From contig CACZIP010000101.1 in assembly GCA_902781245.1 (NCBI GenBank), positions 1 through 7,137 of the forward strand: a DNA stretch of 7,137 bases. The letters run 5' to 3'. Under the pieces are notes generated by a model. The model ran no database searches. It worked only from the letters and a program-made list of their open reading frames with translations, and had not been told where the DNA came from. The translations under genes were made by a program, and so were the position numbers. Position 1 is the first letter of the stretch; each line of letters starts with the position of its first letter. This stretch comes from an uncultured Coriobacteriaceae bacterium. Lineage in GTDB: Bacteria; Actinomycetota; Coriobacteriia; Coriobacteriales; Eggerthellaceae. This document shows positions 1 through 4,717 of the stretch, in pieces.

Positions 1-2
1 TC

Positions 3-71
3 GTCGGCATGTCGGCTGACGTGCGCTACGCGGCGGGAATCGACAAGGGAATGATCCCCGTGTGGGGATAG
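3..71 (+). CDS. C-terminal tail of an unidentified protein (5'-truncated)
   Basis: A reading frame open from the left edge encodes about 22 residues and stops at TAG 69-71. It ends in the peptide GIDKGMIPVWG. Eighteen of 22 third codon positions are G or C, matching the confirmed genes here, which is the main support that it is coding. The fragment is too short to assign a family. An open stretch this short could also occur by chance in GC-rich DNA. It ends about 65 bases before the riboswitch promoter, so it belongs to a separate upstream transcript. I see no convincing terminator between its stop and the promoter. Confidence 0.42.
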   Translation, partial: VGMSADVRYAAGIDKGMIPVWG

Positions 72-110
72 GAGTTACCCCCATCAACTTTACGCCGTCT
101 CGATTCTGAC

Positions 111-141
111 ATGACAGGCGAAGGGTTACACCTTGTATAAT
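111..141 (+). promoter_or_regulatory. Sigma70-type promoter of the B12 riboswitch operon
   Basis: A perfect TATAAT -10 box lies at 136-141. The best -35 candidate is ATGACA at 111-116 (five of six matches to TTGACA), but the 19-base spacer is longer than the optimal 17. The predicted start of transcription is about 147-149, exactly where the riboswitch P1 helix begins, so the aptamer would be transcribed with essentially no leader. The agreement between predicted start and first paired base supports the -10 assignment; the -35 is less certain. Confidence 0.6.
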
Positions 142-146
142 AGTCA

Positions 147-305
147 ATGTTTCAAGAGGGAATCGGGCGAAAATCCCGGACGGTACCCGCCGCTGTGAGC
201 GTTAATGTTACGCATTCGCTTAGTCACTAGGGGAACCTGGGAAGGCGAGGATGTCGCAACGGTCGCAGTTTCGCGACGAACGCGAGTCAGAATATCTCGA
301 TACAT
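147..305 (+). ncRNA. Cobalamin (B12) riboswitch aptamer
   Basis: This untranslated leader contains the conserved landmarks of the cobalamin riboswitch in order: AAGAGGGAA (154-162), GGGCGAAAATCCC (164-176), the core ACCCGCCGCTGTGAGCG (185-201), the B12-box-like AGTCACTAGG with GGGAAGGC (222-246), and the 3' GCGAGTCAGAATATCTCG segment (282-299). A P1 helix closes the domain: ATGTTTC (147-153) pairs with GATACAT (299-305), six of seven positions. An internal hairpin CTAGG-GGAA-CCTGG (227-240) fits the P6 region. It senses adenosylcobalamin or a related cobalamin and normally lowers expression of B12 uptake or synthesis genes when the ligand is plentiful. It lies directly upstream of the lipoprotein/ECF operon, so it predicts a corrinoid substrate for that transporter. 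The whole gap 72-433 is accounted for by promoter, aptamer, expression-platform hairpins and SD. Small open frames crossing it are not genes. Confidence 0.95.
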
Positions 306-307
306 AG

Positions 308-344
308 GCAGGCTTGTCGAGCGGGGCTGCTCGCAAGGACCTGC
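308..344 (+). promoter_or_regulatory. Expression-platform hairpin 1 after the B12 aptamer
   Basis: Starting three bases after P1, GCAGG (308-312), CTTG (313-316) and CGAGC (318-322) pair with GCTCG (329-333), CAAG (334-337) and CCTGC (340-344). Small bulges lie at 317 and 338-339, and the apical loop is GGGGCT (323-328). That makes 14 base pairs. Its position suggests the regulatory helix (P13-like) or an element that competes with the next hairpin. I could not find a clear loop-loop complement in the aptamer, so the mechanism is inference. Confidence 0.55.
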
Positions 345-358
345 AAAAGACGGCGTAT

Positions 359-389
359 ACGGGCCGTGGCGTTTTTCGTCACGGCCCGT
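359..389 (+). terminator. GC-rich hairpin, probable riboswitch-controlled terminator
   Basis: ACGGGCCGTG (359-368) pairs perfectly with CACGGCCCGT (380-389). The stem extends inward by G-T, C-G and G-C pairs to a five-T loop (372-376), giving 13 pairs in total. It stands between the aptamer and the lipoprotein SD (422-428) and does not cover the SD, which favours control of transcription over direct blocking of translation. There is no proper T-run after the stem, so it is not a textbook intrinsic terminator. High-GC actinobacterial terminators often lack one. It could instead be a pause or RNA-stability element. Confidence 0.5.
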
Positions 390-433
390 TCGTATGCAGT
401 AAGGAAAAGGGAAGGCGAAAAGGGAGGGACCCA

Positions 434-952
434 ATGAACAAACAATCCAAATTGCTTTCAATCATCGTCGTGGCATTTGCGCTCGCGCTGATGTTCGCGC
501 TGGCTGGTTGCGGCCAGCAGGCATCGAACTCGTCGGCCGCTGCGTCGAGCGAAAGCGCATCTGCGAGCGCGGCATCTACGAGCGCAGCGTCAACCAGCGC
601 CACCAGCGCCTCGGCAACCGAACCGGCCGCCGATGAGGTCTCCTACACGATAACAATCGATGCGAGCGATGCCGACAAGGGCCTGTTGTTCGAGGGCATC
701 GGCACGGCGAAGAAGGGCGCGACTGTGTACGATGTCCTCATCGACACGGAGTTGGACCTGTCGGTCATCACCTCGTCCGGCTCGACGTATGTTGACGGTA
801 TCGCCGATGTCGTCGCTTCCGAGGTTGGGCCCAACGCTGGCTGGTTGTTCACCGTTAACGGCGAGAGCCCCAACGTTGGTGCTGACGCTTATCAGATTTC
901 CGACGGCGACGAGATCGTCTGGAAGTTCACTTCCGATTTCAGCGCGCAGTAA
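434..952 (+). CDS. DUF4430-domain lipoprotein, candidate surface corrinoid-binding protein
   Basis: This 172-residue protein has a lipoprotein signal: basic start MNKQSK, hydrophobic residues 7-22, and lipobox LAGC with Cys26 as the lipidated residue. Residues about 30-66 form a Ser/Ala/Thr-rich spacer. Residues about 70-172 form a DUF4430 domain with the characteristic GWLFTVNGESPN stretch and a closing DGDEIVWKF strand. DUF4430 is related to the C-terminal beta domain of transcobalamin/intrinsic factor. Being the first gene after a B12 riboswitch and ahead of ECF transporter genes, it is most simply a membrane-anchored protein that binds cobalamin or another corrinoid outside the cell; the ligand is inferred. 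ATG 434 is chosen because GGGAGGG (422-428) sits five bases upstream and the signal peptide begins there. An in-frame start at 314 would read through the regulatory hairpins. The next gene follows after 12 bases. Confidence 0.9.
   Translation: MNKQSKLLSIIVVAFALALMFALAGCGQQASNSSAAASSESASASAASTSAASTSATSASATEPAADEVSYTITIDASDADKGLLFEGIGTAKKGATVYDVLIDTELDLSVITSSGSTYVDGIADVVASEVGPNAGWLFTVNGESPNVGADAYQISDGDEIVWKFTSDFSAQ
531..630 (+). repeat. Low-complexity Ser/Ala/Thr linker coding repeat
   Basis: Imperfect repeats of short codon blocks (variants of GCATCTACGAGC and GCCACCAGC) encode repeated AST/SAAS/ATS units just after the lipobox. This is the usual kind of flexible tether that lifts a lipoprotein domain off the membrane and away from the cell wall. 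Such tracts vary in length between strains through slippage. Confidence 0.6.
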
Positions 953-964
953 TCACCTAGTCCT

Positions 965-1816
965 ATGGCGAAGGGTCTGTTCGCAACATACCACCCAGCA
1001 GTGTGCATGCTGTTTTTCCTGACGGCGATCTGTTTCACGTTCTGCACGCAGCATCCGGTGTACGTTGCGCTGACCTGCATTATGGCGGGCGCATACCTCG
1101 TGTACTTGCGAGGCGTGCGCCCGTTCTTGCGCTCACTGGGCATGTTCATTCCCATGGTGTTGTTCGTCGGCATTCTGAACTCGTTGTTCAATTCGGCCGG
1201 GGCGACATCGCTATGGAAATGGGGGCCGTTCAGCGTCACCGTCGAGGGCATGTGCTACGGCCTTGCGGTCGGCGGCATGCTGGCCGCCATCCTGCTGTGG
1301 TTCTCCTGCTACAACGAGGTCATGACCGAAGACAAGTTCACGTACCTGTTCGGGCGCAAGCTGCCCACCATCTCGCTCATGGTTTCGATGATCTCGCGCT
1401 GGATTCCGCGCATGGTCAGTCGCGGGCATTCGGTCTACGACTCCCAGGAAGCCCTCATCGGCGGTTACGACCAAACGAAGAGCGGCAAGATGAAACGGGG
1501 CCTGCGCATGGCCACGGTCCTCACTGGTCTCGGCATGGAGGATTCCGTTCAAACAGCTGATTCCATGTGCGCCCGCGGCTACGGAGCAACGTCGCGCACG
1601 TCGTATGCGCGCTTCAAGTGGCACACGCGCGAGCGGATCGTTCTCGGTTTGCTGATCGTGCTGCTCGTGGTGAACGTGGTGTTGCTCGTGACCGGAACCG
1701 GGTCGTTCAAGTTCTACCCACGCGTGTCGGCCATTGTGCCGCTGTGGGGTTATCTGACGTATGCGCTGATGTTGGGCTTGCCGTTCTTGGTGGAGCTCGA
1801 GCGGTTCAAACGGTGA
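965..1816 (+). CDS. ecfT: ECF transporter transmembrane (T) component
   Basis: This 283-residue membrane protein has hydrophobic segments near 11-28, 31-48, 55-73, 96-114, 226-243 and 256-277, and a long cytoplasmic-type central region (about 118-220). That region carries the two short Arg-Gly motifs expected in the EcfT coupling helices: SRG at 152-154 (in PRMVSRGHS) and ARG at 203-205 (in MCARGYG). In the family these helices dock into the two ATPase subunits and transmit ATP-driven movement to the S component. Context confirms the role: ATPase and S genes follow. ATG 965 is the only sensible start, because the preceding gene's TAA is the next in-frame stop upstream. There is no recognisable SD before it (spacer TCACCTAGTCCT), so translation is probably coupled to the lipoprotein gene 12 bases upstream. 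Substrate specificity is not expected to reside in this subunit. Confidence 0.93.
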   Translation: MAKGLFATYHPAVCMLFFLTAICFTFCTQHPVYVALTCIMAGAYLVYLRGVRPFLRSLGMFIPMVLFVGILNSLFNSAGATSLWKWGPFSVTVEGMCYGLAVGGMLAAILLWFSCYNEVMTEDKFTYLFGRKLPTISLMVSMISRWIPRMVSRGHSVYDSQEALIGGYDQTKSGKMKRGLRMATVLTGLGMEDSVQTADSMCARGYGATSRTSYARFKWHTRERIVLGLLIVLLVVNVVLLVTGTGSFKFYPRVSAIVPLWGYLTYALMLGLPFLVELERFKR

Positions 1817-1822
1817 TGAGGT

Positions 1823-1880
1823 GAGCGGCTCGACGGATGGAGATGGGGGACAAGCCGCATCCGCATCCGTCGGTTCGCTC
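1823..1880 (+). repeat. Long imperfect inverted repeat between ecfT and the ATPase gene
   Basis: GAGCG (1823-1827) pairs with CGCTC (1876-1880). After a 3x3 internal loop, CGACGGATG (1831-1839) pairs with CATCCGTCG (1864-1872). Shorter inner pairing follows (GATG 1842-1845 with CATC 1858-1861). The transcript can fold into a long hairpin ending seven bases before the ATPase SD (AGGAGG 1888-1893). There is no T-run, so termination is unlikely. A role in RNA processing, stability or relative expression of T and A subunits is possible but inferred. Confidence 0.5.
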
Positions 1881-1903
1881 GCATGACAGGAGGATTGGAT
1901 ACC

Positions 1904-3586
1904 ATGCCCGAGTACGCGCTTGAAGTGCAAGACTACTCGTTCTCGTATGGGAAAACGGGCGTAAACGTGCTGAACGGCGTGACGTTCAGCTTGGACAAAG
2001 GCTCGTTCACGGCGCTTTGCGGCGTGTCGGGTTCGGGCAAGTCGACGCTCTTGCGCGCGTTCAAACCCGAGCTTGCCGTGGAAGGCGAGTCCAGCGGGCA
2101 GATCCGCGTGCTCGGCGACGACCCGTACACGCTGAGCCCCGTCGAGTCGGCCACGCGCGTCGGTTTCGTCATGCAAGATCCCGAGAACCAGATCGTGACT
2201 GACACGGTGTGGCACGAGTTGGCCTTCGGTTTGGAAAACATCGGCATGGACACCGAGACGATGCACCGCCGCGTCGCGGAGACTGCGCACTTCTTCGGCA
2301 TCGGCGGCTGGTTCGACCGCAGGACCACCGACCTGTCCGGTGGCCAGAAACAGCTCTTGAACCTGGCGGCCATTGTGGTCATGCAGCCCGCTGTGCTGGT
2401 GCTCGACGAGCCCACATCGCAGCTCGACCCCATTGCCGCGAAGGATTTCTTCGACGTGCTCGAGCGCGTGAATTCCGAGCTCGGCATAACGATCATCATC
2501 ATCGAGCATCGCCTTGAGGATGTGTTGCCGATTGCCGATCGCGTGTTGTTCCTGCAGAAGGGTGGCGTGCTGGTCTATGACGGCGACCGCGATGGTTTCG
2601 TTCGCATGCTCGTGGGGAACAGCGAGGGCTTCAGGGGCGCGCTGCCAGCGGCGACGCGCATGGCTGCTTGCCTGGACCGTGCAGGTCTGAACATCGACGA
2701 GGACGCTCCTTTCCCCGTGACGGTGCGCGAGGGCCGCACGTTCATCGCAGAAGCTGTGGAACATGCGCGCGAAGTGGATGGCTGCGAGATCGTGTCCCGT
2801 CCGATTGGGCGCACGGTTCCTGCTGAAAACGTGGCAATTTCCGCACGCGACCTGTGGTTCCGCTACACCAAGGAGATGCCGTTTGTTCTGCGCGGCGTCG
2901 ATTTCGACGTCCACGCAGGCCGCATCGCAGCGCTCGTCGGCGGCAACGGCAGCGGCAAGTCCACGTTGCTCTCGGCGCTTTCAGGCATTCGCAAGCCGGA
3001 GCGCGGGCGCATCGCCAATCCGAACAAGCTGCATGTAGCCCTGATGGCGCAGAACCCGAAAATGCTGTTCGTGCATGACCGGCTGGTCGACGACTTCCTG
3101 GAATGGAAAGACATAGGCAAGTATTCGGAGAAAGACGTCGACGATATACTGGAGCGCTTCGGGTTGGCTGAGATGCGCACGCGGCATCCGTACGACCTTT
3201 CGGGTGGCGAGACGCAGAAAGCTGCGCTTGCCAAGATTCTGCTGCTGAACCCTGACGTGTTGCTGCTCGACGAGCCGGTCAAAGGCATCGATGCGCTCGC
3301 GAAGAAGCAAATCGGCGAGATCTTGACCGACCTGGCCGTCAACGAAGGCAAGGCGATCTTGCTGACGGCTCACGATCTGGAATTCGTGTCGGAAACTGCG
3401 CACACGTGCTCGATGATGTTCGGGTGCGAGGTCACGTGCACCCAAGACGCGCACGGCTTCTTCGTGGACAACCTGTTCTACTCCACACCGACGGCGCGCA
3501 TTGCGCGCGGCACGCTCGAAGGGTGCGTGACCACAGCTGACATTGCCGCTTCGTTCGATGCGAACGGAGGCTCCGACCATGAGTAG
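1904..3586 (+). CDS. ecfA: Fused ECF transporter ATPase (two ABC domains, A1-A2 type)
   Basis: This 560-residue cytoplasmic protein holds two complete ABC ATPase domains. Domain 1: Walker A GVSGSGKST (40-48), Q-loop Gln91 (MQDPENQIV), signature LSGGQ (144-148), Walker B VLVLDEP (164-170) with catalytic Glu169, and switch His202. Domain 2: Walker A GGNGSGKST (346-354), Q-loop Gln383, signature LSGGE (432-436), Walker B VLLLDEP (452-458) and His490. All catalytic residues are present, so both sites should hydrolyse ATP. Many ECF systems encode EcfA1 and EcfA2 as separate genes; here they are one chain. ATG 1904 is preferred: AGGAGG (1888-1893) lies 10 bases upstream, whereas the in-frame ATG at 1883 precedes and contains that SD. 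The gene overlaps the S-component gene by eight bases (ATGAGTAG, 3579-3586), indicating coupled translation and a dedicated rather than shared energising module. Confidence 0.96.
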   Translation: MPEYALEVQDYSFSYGKTGVNVLNGVTFSLDKGSFTALCGVSGSGKSTLLRAFKPELAVEGESSGQIRVLGDDPYTLSPVESATRVGFVMQDPENQIVTDTVWHELAFGLENIGMDTETMHRRVAETAHFFGIGGWFDRRTTDLSGGQKQLLNLAAIVVMQPAVLVLDEPTSQLDPIAAKDFFDVLERVNSELGITIIIIEHRLEDVLPIADRVLFLQKGGVLVYDGDRDGFVRMLVGNSEGFRGALPAATRMAACLDRAGLNIDEDAPFPVTVREGRTFIAEAVEHAREVDGCEIVSRPIGRTVPAENVAISARDLWFRYTKEMPFVLRGVDFDVHAGRIAALVGGNGSGKSTLLSALSGIRKPERGRIANPNKLHVALMAQNPKMLFVHDRLVDDFLEWKDIGKYSEKDVDDILERFGLAEMRTRHPYDLSGGETQKAALAKILLLNPDVLLLDEPVKGIDALAKKQIGEILTDLAVNEGKAILLTAHDLEFVSETAHTCSMMFGCEVTCTQDAHGFFVDNLFYSTPTARIARGTLEGCVTTADIAASFDANGGSDHE

Positions 3587-4313
3587 CGCTGTCGTGAACG
3601 AGCGGCCGAAAATGGGCAAGTTCGGGCGCTTCATGCGGGCCATCGAGCCGGCGGTGCTTGTGGCGCTGCCCATCGTCATGTTGATTTGCGCATGGCTGCA
3701 TGTGCCGAACGCGGCTTTGATCACGAGCGCGTGCGCCATTGTTGCCCTCGTGCCGTTCTTCGCGAGTTTCGAGGCCGAGCGTCGTCGAGCACGCGACATC
3801 ATGCCGATCATCGTCATGACTGCATTGACCGTCGCCGGTCGTTTGATCTTTGCTCCTGTTCCGGCCATCAAGCCTGTGACTGCGCTCATCATCATCACAG
3901 GGTTGTGCTTCGGACGCGATGAGGGGTTCATCACCGGCGCACTGGCCATGCTCGTGTCAAACATCTTCTTCGGGCAGGGGCCGTGGACGCCCTGGCAGAT
4001 GTTCACGATGGGTCTCATAGGCTACCTTGCCGGAGTTTTGGGAAGCCACGGATTGCTGAAGCATCGCTGGTCGATTGGCTTGTTCGGGTTCCTGATGGTG
4101 TTCCTCTACGGGTTCATCTTGGACACATGGACCATCGTTGGCTTCGTGTCTAACGCGAATGCTGCGAGTGTGTTCACCACCTACGCCGCTGGTTTCGCCA
4201 ACAACCTCGCGGGGGCGATTGGCACGGTGGTCTTCCTCATACCCATTGCGATCTCCTGGCCGCGCATGTTCAACCGCATCAAGAGCAAGTACCAGATAGG
4301 TCCTGCTGCATAA
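3579..4313 (+). CDS. ECF transporter substrate-binding membrane (S) component, predicted corrinoid
   Basis: This 244-residue integral membrane protein has about six or seven hydrophobic segments (near 24-41, 46-62, 74-91, 98-131 as a pair, 140-157, 165-190 and 208-226). It carries motifs I associate with one group of ECF S components: GRLIFAPVPAIKPVTA (87-102), GFITGALAMLVSNIFFGQGP (116-135) and the adjoining TPWQM. The S component binds the substrate and topples in the membrane to release it inside. No sequence motif visible by eye proves B12 binding. The cobalamin assignment rests on the upstream riboswitch and operon, and it could carry a B12 precursor such as a cobinamide or lower-ligand base. 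ATG 3579 has GGAGG (3566-3570) eight bases upstream, inside the end of the ATPase gene. In-frame ATG 3543 would overlap much further and lacks an SD. This is the last gene of the operon. Confidence 0.9.
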   Translation: MSSAVVNERPKMGKFGRFMRAIEPAVLVALPIVMLICAWLHVPNAALITSACAIVALVPFFASFEAERRRARDIMPIIVMTALTVAGRLIFAPVPAIKPVTALIIITGLCFGRDEGFITGALAMLVSNIFFGQGPWTPWQMFTMGLIGYLAGVLGSHGLLKHRWSIGLFGFLMVFLYGFILDTWTIVGFVSNANAASVFTTYAAGFANNLAGAIGTVVFLIPIAISWPRMFNRIKSKYQIGPAA

Positions 4314-4314
4314 A

Positions 4315-4346
4315 GCATGCCATTTGGCCTGTCTCCAATGGCACGC
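4315..4346 (+). terminator. Candidate terminator hairpin after the ECF operon
   Basis: Immediately after the S-component stop, GCCATT (4319-4324) plus GG (4326-4327) pair with CC (4335-4336) plus AATGGC (4337-4342), with one bulged T. The stem extends outward through T-A, one mismatch, C-G and G-C (4315-4318 with 4343-4346). The trailing sequence is only mildly T-containing (CTTGCTC), so termination may be leaky and allow some read-through into the hip genes. Confidence 0.4.
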
Positions 4347-4371
4347 CTTGCTCAAACACGGTGCAATAAAA

Positions 4372-4401
4372 TGCTATAATTTGCGTAAAAATTGGCATAA
4401 T
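4372..4401 (+). promoter_or_regulatory. Tandem extended -10 promoters of the hipBA module
   Basis: TGC-TATAAT (4372-4380) is a perfect extended -10. A second, TGG-CATAAT (4393-4401), lies 21 bases further on. No strong -35 is visible for either, which fits extended -10 promoters. Predicted starts of transcription are about 4387 and about 4408, both before the ATG at 4421. The segment is AT-rich, unlike its surroundings. Confidence 0.6.
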
Positions 4402-4420
4402 ATCGTGAAAGTGCGCAAAT
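4379..4420. promoter_or_regulatory. Candidate HipB operator (inverted repeat ATTTGCG...CGCAAAT)
   Basis: A perfect 7-base inverted repeat has half-sites ATTTGCG (4379-4385) and CGCAAAT (4414-4420), with centres 35 bases apart. It begins in the first -10 box, spans the second and ends directly before the first ATG of the regulator gene. HipB-family proteins repress their own operon by binding inverted repeats over the promoter, so this is a natural operator candidate. The sequence does not resemble the E. coli HipB site, and the wide spacing would imply two bound dimers or looping. Confidence 0.4.
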
Positions 4421-4717
4421 ATGAATAGCTTTGTATTCAAGGCAGGCAGGCTTCCCGGCGAGACCATGCGCGACGTCGCCGCTCGCGAAAAGCAGCTGCG
4501 CAAGGCCAGGCGCTTCACTCAAACGCAACTTGCCGAGAAAGCGGGTGTGAGCCTTGGGTCGCTTCGCCGCTTCGAACAGACGGGGCAGATCTCGTTCGAA
4601 TCGCTTGTGTCCATCGCGTTTGCGCTTGGATGCGAAGACAGCCTAGAGCACCTGTTCTCGAAGCCGGCATACACCTCGATCGAGGAGGTGATAGCCGATG
4701 CCCGGAAAGCCCGATGA
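4421..4717 (+). CDS. hipB: HipB-like XRE-family DNA-binding protein (antitoxin)
   Basis: This 98-residue protein has a helix-turn-helix of the XRE/Cro type at about residues 23-68. Residues FTQTQLAEKAGVSLGSLRRF cover the two HTH helices, followed by the ISFESLVSIAFALG helix typical of HipB-like partners. The C-terminal tail (SIEEVIADARKAR) is the part that usually contacts the kinase. It probably represses its own operon and neutralises the HipA-like kinase encoded next. The start is uncertain: ATG 4421 has only a poor SD-like GAAAG (4407-4411), while in-frame ATG 4466 would remove 15 residues and still leave the whole HTH. I keep 4421 because it fits the promoter position. The last 20 bases overlap hipA, and this gene's IEEV codons contain the hipA SD. 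Confidence 0.85.
   Translation: MNSFVFKAGRLPGETMRDVAAREKQLRKARRFTQTQLAEKAGVSLGSLRRFEQTGQISFESLVSIAFALGCEDSLEHLFSKPAYTSIEEVIADARKAR
4682..4691 (+). promoter_or_regulatory. Strong SD of hipA inside hipB
   Basis: GAGGAGGTGA is close to the full anti-SD complement and lies, counted from the GGAGG core at 4684-4688, nine bases before the hipA ATG (4698). It fixes the hipA start and is stronger than anything before hipB, so the kinase could be translated efficiently even though it is the second gene. Confidence 0.8.

Noticed and set aside
121..134. Small inverted repeat AAGG...CCTT upstream of the first -10 box
   Set aside because: Only four base pairs; too weak to call an operator.
205..402. Plus-strand 65-codon frame in the leader, possible leader peptide
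   Set aside because: It begins within the aptamer core and has no SD; the RNA structure accounts for the region.
314..433. Upstream in-frame extension of the lipoprotein from ATG 314
   Set aside because: It would translate through both expression-platform hairpins and bury the signal peptide. ATG 434 has a strong SD and a correct lipoprotein N-terminus.
144..461. Minus-strand open frame of 105 codons over the leader
   Set aside because: It lies over the B12 aptamer and hairpins, whose structural conservation explains the sequence; no SD or family resemblance.
1883..1903. ATG 1883 as the start of the ATPase
   Set aside because: The AGGAGG SD lies inside this extension and is correctly spaced for ATG 1904 instead.
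1211..2914. Very long minus-strand open frame (567 codons) across ecfT and the ATPase gene
   Set aside because: It is antisense to two genes with full sets of recognisable motifs. GC-rich third positions remove stops on the opposite strand, and its translation is rich in Arg, His and Ala with no domain pattern.
2981..4018. Minus-strand open frame of 345 codons across the ATPase and S genes
   Set aside because: Shadow frame of two confirmed genes; its composition shows no recognisable family.
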